Of a stretch of 57,676 bases of DNA, positions 24,553-32,222 are shown piece by piece. Under the pieces are notes generated by a model that worked only from the letters and a program-made list of their open reading frames with translations, did no database searches and was not told the DNA's origin. The stretch spans positions 1 through 57,676 of the forward strand of contig NZ_JAHOPH010000019.1 in the NCBI RefSeq assembly GCF_019798055.1, in the 5' to 3' direction. The position numbers and the translations under genes were made by a program. Numbering within the stretch: the stretch's first letter is position 1; each line of letters opens with the position of its first letter. This DNA comes from Salsipaludibacter albus. Its GTDB lineage: Bacteria > Actinomycetota > Nitriliruptoria > Nitriliruptorales > Nitriliruptoraceae.

Positions 24553-26493
24553 GTGCCCGATCGCCCCCGCGTGTCCGCCACCTCCTCGACCCGCTCGCTG
24601 CTGATCACGGTCCTGGGCGACGTGGTGCGTCCGTCCGGTGGACAGGCGTGGCTCGGCGCACTGACCGAGGCCATGGCCGCCTTCGACGTGTCGGACACCA
24701 CGGTCCGCCAGGCACTGCGACGGCTGTCCGACGAGGGCCTCGTCACCGCCTCGCGCCACGGCCGGCTCGCGCGCTACCGCCTGACCGACGTCGGGCAGCA
24801 ACGCTTCCAGGACGCGGCCGAGCGGATCTACCTCCAGCGTGACCTGGGCTGGGACGGCCAGTGGCGCATGCTGATGTACACCTTCCCGGAACGTGAGCGC
24901 GGCGCCCGCGAGGCCCTGCGCCGCGAGCTGGAGTGGCTCGGGTTCGGGTCGCTGGGCAGCGGCACGTGGGTGTGCCCGTGGGACCTCGGCACCCGGCTGG
25001 ACGTCGTCCTCGACGCCCACAAGGTGGCCGGCGACGTCGAGGTGTTCACCGCCGAGCATGAGGGTGAGGACGCCGCCCTGGCCGCCCGCGCCTACGACCT
25101 GTCGGACCTGCGCACGGCCCACGCCGCGTTCCTGTCGGCAGCCCCGCCCGAGGTCGACGAGGGCGACGACCAGGCCGCCTTCCGCGCCCGGGTCGAACTG
25201 GTGCACCAGTGGCGCAAGTTCCTGTTCCTGGACCCCGGCCTGCCCGACGCGCTGCTGCCCGAGGACTGGCTCGGTGACCGGGCCGCGAACGTCTTCCTGT
25301 CGCGCTACCGGGCGCTCGAGGCCCCGGCGTGGGCCCACTGGGACCGCCTCGTCGCCGACGCCGACCCGGACGGCACCGTGCCGCCGCACCGCTCCAACCT
25401 CGACGCGACGCACCAGCCCGTCCCGACCGCCGCCCGCGCCGACTCCGGCACCCGTCCCGACACCCGCACCCCCGACGACAACACGTCGAGCGTGCCGAAC
25501 GCGGCCACGGGTGACCGCGATGCGCACACTCGACGAGGCAACGGGGCGACGGCCATCCCCGAGGAGGAGGATCCGAAGCGCGTCGAGGAGTTCCTCGAGC
25601 AGGTGCACAACGGGCGACTGGTCGAGCCGCACGACTGGATGCCCGAGACCTACCGACGCCTGAACCTCAAGTTCATCGAGATGCACGCCAACAGCGAGAT
25701 CATGGGTGCCCTGCCCGAGCGCGAGTGGATCGCACGGGCCCCCACGCTCAAGCGCAAGCGCTCGCTGGCCGCCAAGGTCCAGGACGAGGTCGGGCACGGC
25801 CAGTTGATCTACCGGGTCGCCGAGTCGCTGGGCAAGCCACGTCGCCAGATGTACGACGACCTGGTCCACGGACGCAGTTCGTTCCACAACGTGTTCCACT
25901 ACCCGACCCACACGTGGGGGGACGTGGCCTGCATCGGCTTCCTGGTCGACGGGGCGGCGATCGTGACCCAGCGGGCCCTGCTCGACACCAGCTACGGGCC
26001 CTACGTGCGGGTCATGAAGCGGGTCGTCGCCGAGGAGTCGCTGCACTACCGCCACGGCGAGGACATCATGCTCGCACTGGCGTCGGGCACCGACGAGCAG
26101 TTCGCGATGCTCCAGGAGGCGGTGACGCGCTGGTGGGAGCCGATCATGCACTTCTTCGGCACCGACGTGGCCGCCGAGGACGACCCCTCGATGCACTGGG
26201 GCATCAAGCCGCAGACCAACGAGACCTCGCGTCAGTCGTGGATGAGCCAGTACATCCCCAAGATGTGGGACATGGGCCTCGAGCTGCCGGACGACCAACT
26301 TCGCTGGGACCCCGACGAGGAGGTCTGGATCTACACCGAGCCGGACTGGGACCGGCTCAAGGCGATCGTCAAGGGCGAGGGCACCGAGGCGACCCGCACC
26401 CGGCTGTGGTGGCGCCAGCTGATGCACGACAACCACGACTGGATCCGAGACGTCCTGATGGGCGCCGACGACGGGGTGGTGACGGTCGCATGA
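24553..26493 (+). CDS. paaA: PaaX repressor fused to phenylacetyl-CoA epoxidase subunit PaaA
   Basis: One uninterrupted 646-residue frame. Residues ~10-274 are a full PaaX-type regulator: wHTH (VSDTTVRQALRRLSDEGLV, then RYRLTDVGQQRF), DGQWRMLMYTFPERER, and the ending LPDALLPEDWLGDRA. Residues 275-335 are a low-complexity linker. Residues 336-646 are PaaA: HANSEIMGALPE, AKVQDEVGHGQLIYR, VAEESLHYRHGED (diiron ligands), HWGIKPQTNETSRQSW. PaaX normally represses paa genes and releases DNA on phenylacetyl-CoA; PaaA is the catalytic diiron subunit. I found no stop, RBS or in-frame start supporting a separate paaA. GTG 24553 or 24571 may be the start. A lost stop by sequencing error is possible but would have to fall in the linker. 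Confidence 0.8.
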   Translation: MPDRPRVSATSSTRSLLITVLGDVVRPSGGQAWLGALTEAMAAFDVSDTTVRQALRRLSDEGLVTASRHGRLARYRLTDVGQQRFQDAAERIYLQRDLGWDGQWRMLMYTFPERERGAREALRRELEWLGFGSLGSGTWVCPWDLGTRLDVVLDAHKVAGDVEVFTAEHEGEDAALAARAYDLSDLRTAHAAFLSAAPPEVDEGDDQAAFRARVELVHQWRKFLFLDPGLPDALLPEDWLGDRAANVFLSRYRALEAPAWAHWDRLVADADPDGTVPPHRSNLDATHQPVPTAARADSGTRPDTRTPDDNTSSVPNAATGDRDAHTRRGNGATAIPEEEDPKRVEEFLEQVHNGRLVEPHDWMPETYRRLNLKFIEMHANSEIMGALPEREWIARAPTLKRKRSLAAKVQDEVGHGQLIYRVAESLGKPRRQMYDDLVHGRSSFHNVFHYPTHTWGDVACIGFLVDGAAIVTQRALLDTSYGPYVRVMKRVVAEESLHYRHGEDIMLALASGTDEQFAMLQEAVTRWWEPIMHFFGTDVAAEDDPSMHWGIKPQTNETSRQSWMSQYIPKMWDMGLELPDDQLRWDPDEEVWIYTEPDWDRLKAIVKGEGTEATRTRLWWRQLMHDNHDWIRDVLMGADDGVVTVA

Positions 26494-26864
26494 GCCACCA
26501 CGACGACCCTGCCGCGTCCCCTGCGCCCACGACCCACGCCAGCTTCGAGGTGTTCACCCGTCGCAACTGGCAGAGCCGACTGGAGCACGCCGGCACGATC
26601 CATGCCGCCGACCCCGAGTCCGCCCTGGTGCTGGCCCGCGAGACCCACGTCCGCCACCAGGAGGGCGTGGAGTACGCGGTGGTCGCGTCCGAGGCCTTCC
26701 ACCTCGTCAGCGACCCCACCACCCTGGACCGCAAGGTCGACATGACCTACCGCCTCCAGGCCGGCTACTCGGGCTTCCGCGAGAAGCGCGAGCGTGCCCG
26801 CGAGGCCGCCCGTGCCCGCGGCCGCGGCCACCTGGCCGACCAACCCGCCCCGGGACGGAGCTGA
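26490..26864 (+). CDS. paaB: Phenylacetyl-CoA epoxidase subunit PaaB
   Basis: A 124-residue protein, ATGA-overlapped with the PaaX-PaaA gene. It has the PaaB signature ASFEVFTRRNWQSRLEHAGTIHAADPESALVLARE and the strand YAVVASEAFHLV, followed by a charged tail (EKRERAREAARARGRG). PaaB is the small bridging subunit that lets the PaaAC complex oligomerise. It is 30% longer than typical because of the extended N- and C-termini. Translational coupling to paaA is likely. Confidence 0.9.
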   Translation: MSHHDDPAASPAPTTHASFEVFTRRNWQSRLEHAGTIHAADPESALVLARETHVRHQEGVEYAVVASEAFHLVSDPTTLDRKVDMTYRLQAGYSGFREKRERAREAARARGRGHLADQPAPGRS

Positions 26865-26865
26865 C

Positions 26866-27768
26866 ATGCCCGACCGGACCCCTGACCGACAGCCTCCGAC
26901 CCAGTCGAGTGAGCGGATCGCGGCCGTCGACGGCCGTGGTGAGCACACTCGACGAGATGGCGAGGTCGACGCGACGACGGCGCGGCGGGAGCTGCTGCTG
27001 GCGATCGCCGACGACGAACTGGTGACCGGGCACCGGTCCAGCCACTGGACCGGCGTCGCGCCGTCGATCGAGGAGGACCTGGCCTTCTCGACCATCGCCC
27101 AGGACGAGGTCAACCACGCCGACGTCTGGTACCAGGTGCTGTTGACCCCCGACAACGGCGAGGTCGACCGCGCCGAGGTGGACGCCCTCGGGCTGGGACG
27201 CCCGGCCGACGGCTATCGCCACGCGGTGCTGTGCGAGCGACCTCCCCGGGACTTCGCCTACACGCTGGCCCGCCACTGGCTGTACGACCACGCCGACACC
27301 GTCCGGCTCGCCACCCTGGTCGACTCGTCGGATCCCGACGTCGCGGCCGTGGCCGCCAAGCTGCTCCACGAGGAGCGCTACCACCTCGAGCACGCGGACC
27401 TGTGGTTCCGTCGGCTCACCGGTGGCGGGGACGAGCCGCGGCGCCGGTTCCGTGCTGGCCTGGAGCTGGCACTGCCCGAGGCCATGTGGCTGTTCGAGCC
27501 CTCGGTCGGGGCCGACGTCGCACGGGAGTCCGGGCTGCTGCCCGAGTCGTTCGCCACGATGTTCGCGCGCTGGGCGGAGTTCGTGGCCGCGTCGCTGGAC
27601 GCGGTCGGGCTGGGCGACATCGCGCCGGGCTCCCTGCGGACCGGCTCGGCCGACGGGCTGTTCGACCGGCCCGGCGGCCGCCACGGAGTCCACTCCGACG
27701 ACTTCACCGCCGACGTCTGGCCCGAGATGACCACCCTCTACCGTTCCCACCCCGGAGCACAGTGGTGA
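26866..27768 (+). CDS. paaC: Phenylacetyl-CoA epoxidase subunit PaaC
   Basis: A 300-residue protein starting one base after the paaB stop. After a ~40-residue variable N-terminus it follows PaaC: LLLAIADDELVTGHRSSHWTGVAPSIEEDLAF, a central helix, LLHEERYHLEHADLW, and the ending GGRHGVHSDDFTADVWPEM with GAQW at the C-terminus. In PaaC of E. coli the diiron positions are lost (LLGQAR, KEARYH). Here the equivalent helices read IAQDEVNHAD and HEERYH, so metal ligands may be kept. It should pair with the PaaA domain. Confidence 0.9.
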   Translation: MPDRTPDRQPPTQSSERIAAVDGRGEHTRRDGEVDATTARRELLLAIADDELVTGHRSSHWTGVAPSIEEDLAFSTIAQDEVNHADVWYQVLLTPDNGEVDRAEVDALGLGRPADGYRHAVLCERPPRDFAYTLARHWLYDHADTVRLATLVDSSDPDVAAVAAKLLHEERYHLEHADLWFRRLTGGGDEPRRRFRAGLELALPEAMWLFEPSVGADVARESGLLPESFATMFARWAEFVAASLDAVGLGDIAPGSLRTGSADGLFDRPGGRHGVHSDDFTADVWPEMTTLYRSHPGAQW

Positions 27769-28337
27769 CCACGACGAGCACCCATCGAACCGACCGGTCG
27801 AGCCGCTCCGCCGCGTCCGGGGGACGTGCGACCGCGCCCGACCTCGCCGACGTGCGTGCGGCGGTCGAGGCCGTGCCCGACCCGGAGCTGCCGGCGGTGA
27901 CCCTGGGGATGCTCGGCATGGTCCACGCCGTCGACCTCGACGACCGGGCCGTCCACGTCGACCTGCTCCCGACCTTCTCCGGCTGTCCCGCCATCGACGT
28001 GATCGGCGACGACGTCCGCGCGGCCGTGTCGGCGGTGGCCGGCGTGGCCGAGGTCACGGTGCGATTCCTCCACGCCCCCGCCTGGACCCCCGATCGCATC
28101 ACGCCGGCGGGCCACGAGGCCCTGCGAGGCTTCGGGATCGCGCCTCCTGCAGACCGACCGTCCCTGCCGAGCCTGCCGGTCCTGCCGTCGGTCGGTGCTC
28201 CGCCGGACCTGCCCCGACCCTGCCCGTACTGCGGCTCGACGGACACCGAGCGCGACGGCATGTTCGGGCCCACGCCGTGTCGCGACGTGCGCTACTGCCG
28301 TGACTGTCGCCAGCCCTTCGAGGGCTTCAAGTCCTGA
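27765..28337 (+). CDS. paaD: PaaD, epoxidase maturation protein
   Basis: A 190-residue protein, GTGA-overlapped with paaC. It has the normal PaaD layout: DUF59 domain (VPDPELPAVTLGMLGMVHAVDL, FSGCPAIDVIGDDV), a P/S linker, then a zinc ribbon CPYCGSTDTERDGMFG with YCRDCRQPFEGFK. This contrasts with the split version in the first cluster. It is the last gene of the run; no paaE reductase, paaG, paaZ or paaK follows. A GTG one codon upstream (27762) is an equal start choice. Confidence 0.9.
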   Translation: MTTTSTHRTDRSSRSAASGGRATAPDLADVRAAVEAVPDPELPAVTLGMLGMVHAVDLDDRAVHVDLLPTFSGCPAIDVIGDDVRAAVSAVAGVAEVTVRFLHAPAWTPDRITPAGHEALRGFGIAPPADRPSLPSLPVLPSVGAPPDLPRPCPYCGSTDTERDGMFGPTPCRDVRYCRDCRQPFEGFKS

Positions 28338-28552
28338 CCCGGACCACGTAGGGGTGGCGCCTCGTTCCTGCCCGTCCGCGATCGTGCGCCGGGTGGGCGT
28401 TCGGGTCCGTCCTCCGGCTTGAAATCCGTGCCGGGATCGGGAATCATCATCCTCCCCGAAAGGGGAAGCGACCTCCCGGACCCCGAGGCCGCCCCGGTGG
28501 GTACGACTGGGGCAGTCATCGTGTTGCACTCCGCTGCTGGAGGAAGCCTGCC

Positions 28553-30028
28553 ATGAACCTCCGTGACATCATGGGCGACGTCGTTCCCCCGACCGCCGTC
28601 CCCGGCCCGGACGGAGGATCCGACCGAGCCGACCACGGGCCGGCCGTTCCCTTCGCCGAGGTCCGTCGACGGGCCGTGCGTGCCGTCGCCCACGCGGTCC
28701 GCACACCCTTGAGCCTCGTGGCCGCCCCACTCGAACTCCTGGACGCCGCGACCGAGTTGGGTGATCGCGAGCGACACCACCTGGCGATCGCGCGCGACAA
28801 CGTCGCGCGGGTCCGGGACGAATTCGAGCGTCTCGCGGAGGTGGCCTGCTGGCCGTCGGTCCTGCGACCGAGGCCCACCGACGTCGCCACGCTGGTCCGG
28901 ACGGTCGTGACACCCCTGCAGTGCCGGCTCCACGACCGGTGCCTCGCCGTCGACCTGCCCGTCACCGGCGAGTCCTCGCTGGACCACGCGACCGTCGGTT
29001 GGGCGCTGGAGGTCTTGGTCGAGGACGTCGCCGCGCGGACCGAGCCCGGCGCGCGCATCGACATCACCACCACGGCCGACAGCGACGGCATGCTCAGGGT
29101 CGTGGTCCGGACACCATGTGGCGACGGCTCAGGCCCGGGCGACGCTGCGGCCGAGCCCGCCGGCCCACTCGTGGCGGCTGCACACGAGGTCGTCACGGCC
29201 CAGGCCGGCTCCGTCACGATGGCTCCGGGTCGGGTCGAGCTGTGCCTGCCGATCACGTCCCCCTCGTCGCCGACGGGCCCGACGTCACCCGACCCGGTCC
29301 TGGATGGCGATGTCGCGTCGTCACGACGACCAGCCCGGACCTCGCGCGACGCGGCAGCGGGCGGCGCAGCCCGACGGGACGGCGCGGAGGGCCCGGCGCC
29401 GGCGCGGGTCGACACGACCTGTCCTGCGGATCGGCCGGTCGTCCTGATGGTCGAGGACGACGACCAGCTGCGTGCCCTCCTCGATGCCGTCCTGGCCGAG
29501 GAGTACCGGGTCGAGTCGGTGGGGACGGCCGAGGAGGCGCTCGAACGGGTGCGACTGGTCCAGCCAGACCTCGTCGTGTGCGACGTCGTCCTGCCCGGGG
29601 CCAGCGGCGAGGAGCTGGTCGAGGCGCTGGGCCACCAGCCCGACCTGGCCGACGTCCCGGTCGTGATGCTGACCGGACGCACCGACGAAGAACTCCGTGT
29701 CCGGTTGCTGCGCCACGGCGCGGACGACTACCTGACCAAGCCGTTCGCCGTCGCCGAGCTCCGGGCCCGGATCGCCAACCTCGCGGGGAGGCGACGTGAC
29801 GCCTCCACGCTGCGCGATCGGCTCGAGGACACCGAGCGGCTGACCGAGCAGCTCCAGCGGGCCCTCGACAGCCGGGTCGTGATCGAACAGGCCAAGGCGT
29901 TCGTGGCCGCCGACCGCGGCATCGGGGTCGAGGAGGCGTTCTGCGTGCTGCGAGGCTGGGCGCGAGCGCACGAGGCACGCCTCCACGACGTCGCCCGCGC
30001 GATCGTCGACACCGACTTCCGCCCGTGA
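28553..30028 (+). CDS. Hybrid kinase-like, receiver and ANTAR RNA-binding regulator
   Basis: A 491-residue protein with GGAGG nine bases before the ATG. Residues ~30-95 form a HisKA-like dimerisation helix pair with a His in AVAHAVRTPLSL. A poorly conserved ATPase-like region follows (~120-235) without clear N, G1 and G2 boxes. A disordered linker leads to a receiver domain (~295-410; VVLMVEDDDQL, phospho-acceptor Asp near 344 in VCDVVLPG, TKPF Lys). The C-terminus (~424-487) is ANTAR-like: LQRALDSRVVIEQAKAFVA. ANTAR domains bind paired RNA hexaloops and prevent termination. So the protein may turn a signal into antitermination in one polypeptide. Kinase activity is doubtful. Confidence 0.8.
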   Translation: MNLRDIMGDVVPPTAVPGPDGGSDRADHGPAVPFAEVRRRAVRAVAHAVRTPLSLVAAPLELLDAATELGDRERHHLAIARDNVARVRDEFERLAEVACWPSVLRPRPTDVATLVRTVVTPLQCRLHDRCLAVDLPVTGESSLDHATVGWALEVLVEDVAARTEPGARIDITTTADSDGMLRVVVRTPCGDGSGPGDAAAEPAGPLVAAAHEVVTAQAGSVTMAPGRVELCLPITSPSSPTGPTSPDPVLDGDVASSRRPARTSRDAAAGGAARRDGAEGPAPARVDTTCPADRPVVLMVEDDDQLRALLDAVLAEEYRVESVGTAEEALERVRLVQPDLVVCDVVLPGASGEELVEALGHQPDLADVPVVMLTGRTDEELRVRLLRHGADDYLTKPFAVAELRARIANLAGRRRDASTLRDRLEDTERLTEQLQRALDSRVVIEQAKAFVAADRGIGVEEAFCVLRGWARAHEARLHDVARAIVDTDFRP

Positions 30029-30056
30029 GGGCGCACCCGCGCGATCGGTGGTCGCG

Positions 30057-31196
30057 ATGAGGTCGGAGCATCCTCCCCTGGCCCCGAGCGAGGGCCGGCG
30101 TGCCCTGTTCGACGCGATCGACGACGGCTTCTGCGTCTTCCAGGTCCTGTACGACGACGACGGTGAGCCCGTCGACTACCGCTTCCTCGACGTGAACCCG
30201 GCATTCGCGAACCACACCGGCTTGCACGACGCCGCCGGGCGCACGATTCGTGAGTTCCAGCCGGACATGGAGTCCCACTGGTTCACGATCTACGGTCGGA
30301 TCGCCCGCACCCGACAGCCCGAACGGTTCGTCGAGCACAGCGGTGAGCTGGGCGACCGATGGTTCGAGGTCTATGCGTTCCCGGTCGACGAGCCCGAACA
30401 CCATCGGGTCGCCGCCATCTTCCGGGACATCACCGAGCGACGTCGCGCCGAGGACCGCCTGGCCGAGCTCCACGAAGAGCTGGAGGACCGGGTGGAGCGC
30501 CGAACCCGCCAGGTCCGACGCCTGTCGGAGTCCATGACGATGGCCGAACAGCGCGAGCGCGAGCGACTGTCACGACTGCTCCACGACGACCTGCAGCAAC
30601 TGCTCTACGGCATCCAGATGCGCATGACCCTCGTCCAGGACCGGGCGGACGTCGACGACCTGGACGGCGTGCGCCGGGCGACGTCTCGGGCGCTGGACCA
30701 CCTCGACGACGCGATCCGCAGGACCCGTGAGCTCACCGTGGACCTCTCCCCGCCGTTCCTTCGGGACGAGGGGCTGTCCGACGCGCTGGAGTGGCTCCGC
30801 AGCCAGATGCGAGACCTGCACGGCCTCCACGTCGCGATCACCGCCGACCGGGACGTCGACGTGACGCCGACGGCACGACGCATCGTGGTGTTCCAGATCG
30901 TGCGGGAGTTGCTGTTCAACGTGGCCAAGCACGCTGGCGTGGACCGGGCAGAGGTCCACGTCGACGAACACGACGGGACGGTGCGGGTCACGGTCGTCGA
31001 CGCCGGACGCGGGATCGACCCGACCGTGGTCGAGCTCGACCAGGACGGACGCCACGGGTTGGGTCTCGCGAGTGCGCGCGAACGCCTGCGGCTGTTGGGG
31101 GGCGCGTTGGAGGTCGGCGTCCCGGAGGTCGGTCAGGGGTCACGCGTCGTGGTGGTCGTACCGGCGGCCCCGGTCTCCAGCGATGCGGCGAGGTAG
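30057..31196 (+). CDS. PAS-domain histidine kinase, NarL/DesK-type
   Basis: A 379-residue soluble kinase. A PAS domain (~10-130; FDAIDDGFCVFQVLYDDDGEPVD-like start, IFRDITERRRAED exit) leads through a short coiled coil to a HisKA_3 box, LSRLLHDDLQQLLYGIQM, with the phospho-acceptor His. The ATPase domain has a clear N box (RELLFNVAKHAGV), VVDAGRGID and GLGLASARERL. No membrane helix, so it senses something in the cytoplasm. Start ATG 30057 or GTG 30048. Its last 64 bases overlap, tail to tail, the receiver gene on the other strand, its likely partner. Confidence 0.85.
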   Translation: MRSEHPPLAPSEGRRALFDAIDDGFCVFQVLYDDDGEPVDYRFLDVNPAFANHTGLHDAAGRTIREFQPDMESHWFTIYGRIARTRQPERFVEHSGELGDRWFEVYAFPVDEPEHHRVAAIFRDITERRRAEDRLAELHEELEDRVERRTRQVRRLSESMTMAEQRERERLSRLLHDDLQQLLYGIQMRMTLVQDRADVDDLDGVRRATSRALDHLDDAIRRTRELTVDLSPPFLRDEGLSDALEWLRSQMRDLHGLHVAITADRDVDVTPTARRIVVFQIVRELLFNVAKHAGVDRAEVHVDEHDGTVRVTVVDAGRGIDPTVVELDQDGRHGLGLASARERLRLLGGALEVGVPEVGQGSRVVVVVPAAPVSSDAAR

Positions 31197-31564
31197 CGCT
31201 CGCCGGCCGCCGCCCGGCGGATCGCGACCGGGATCTGGGCCGGGTCGCCCTTGACGACGTAGCCGTTCGCGCCGGCCTCGAGCGCCCGTGCGACGTGGCT
31301 CCGCTCCGCGTGACCCGACAGCACGACCGAGGCCGGCGCATCGGCGAAGTCACCCAGGTCCACGAGCAGTTCCAGTCCGCTGCGACCCGGCAGGGCCAGG
31401 TCGAGCAGCAGCACCTCCGCACCTGCGTCCGGCAGGTCGCGCAACGCTGCCTCGGCGCTGCCGGCCATGCCACAGACCTCGATGTCGGGCACCAGTCCGA
31501 GGTAGTCCCGCAGGGTTTCGCGCATGACCGGATGGTCCTCGACCACGAACACGCGGATGGTCAT
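31133..31564 (-). CDS. Receiver-only response regulator
   Basis: A 143-residue NarL-type receiver: VFVVEDHPVMRETL, phospho-acceptor D55 in LLLDLALPG, SGH switch, and GYVVKGD Lys. NarL-family regulators normally continue into a LuxR-type HTH; here the chain ends ~20 residues after the receiver with a Thr-rich tail (TTTTTRDP), so there is no DNA-binding domain. Its stop lies inside the kinase gene on the opposite strand. A GAGGC run precedes the ATG. It may act by protein contact or as a phosphate sink, or be a truncated NarL protein that kept its start. Confidence 0.85.
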   Translation of the reverse strand: MTIRVFVVEDHPVMRETLRDYLGLVPDIEVCGMAGSAEAALRDLPDAGAEVLLLDLALPGRSGLELLVDLGDFADAPASVVLSGHAERSHVARALEAGANGYVVKGDPAQIPVAIRRAAAGERYLAASLETGAAGTTTTTRDP

Positions 31565-31673
31565 GCCTCGCCTCTGGTGGGTCCCGACGACCCCAGCATG
31601 CCGCATCGCCGAACCCCCGCGGATCGATCGCGGGGTGTCCGTTGGACGACCGACGCCCGTCGTCGGTGGCCCG

Positions 31674-31979
31674 TCAGCCGCCCAGGCGCTGGTGGTCGAC
31701 CTCCAGGAAGTCCTCGACATCCCGCATCCACACGTCGGCCACGAAGGCCTGGTGGTCCGCATGGTCGTTGTATGCGTCGTAGGCGGCCCGGTCGGCGAAC
31801 ACCATCGTCGCGCCGTGGCTGAAGTCGTTCTTGTCGCCCACGTCCCGCAGCAACTGGAAGTCCTCGACCCCGTCGATGTCGGCGAGCGCGGCCAACCGGG
31901 CCAGGAAGGCGTCCTCGTCGGCCTCCGGACGCAGCCGGAAGCTGACCGTGTGTCGGATCGTGGCGTCGTCGTCGAGCAT
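31674..31979 (-). CDS. Dabb-family (stress-responsive A/B barrel) protein
   Basis: A 101-residue protein with GAGGA six bases before the ATG. IRHTVSFRLRPEADEDAFLARLAAL, a strand with FQLLRDVGDKNDFSHGATMVF and DHQAFVADVWMRDVEDFLEVD are the Dabb pattern (dimeric alpha-beta barrel). Function in bacteria is unclear. It lies between the receiver gene and the secreted isomerase, all on the minus strand, with gaps over 100 bp, so probably separate units. Confidence 0.8.
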   Translation of the reverse strand: MLDDDATIRHTVSFRLRPEADEDAFLARLAALADIDGVEDFQLLRDVGDKNDFSHGATMVFADRAAYDAYNDHADHQAFVADVWMRDVEDFLEVDHQRLGG

Positions 31980-32138
31980 GGGTCGTCCTCGCGGGATTCT
32001 GCAGGCGGTCGAGCGCTCGGCTGCGCAGGCTGGGGGCCCGCCCCACCGTGGGCCGTGCGAACTGTGTCGGCACGCTAGCGCGGCGGCACGCCGCAGCAAC
32101 GTCCTGGATCCCGCGCCGGCACGGGAACAGCACACCGG

Positions 32139-32169
32139 ACGGGGCACCCGCCGTCGCCGGGTGCCCCGT
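32139..32169. terminator. Terminator hairpin after the isomerase gene
   Basis: A perfect 12-bp stem, ACGGGGCACCCG (32139-32150) with its complement (32158-32169), 7-base loop, 54 bases past the isomerase stop. The rest of 31980-32222 shows no gene. Confidence 0.65.
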
Positions 32170-32222
32170 CATGTGCGTCGTTGCCGACCCGCCGCTGATC
32201 ACGGCGAACCGACCCAGCTGCC

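Noticed and set aside
28441-28470. TCCCC-GAAA-GGGGA hairpin after paaD
   Set aside because: Only five base pairs and in a GC-rich context; too weak to call a terminator.
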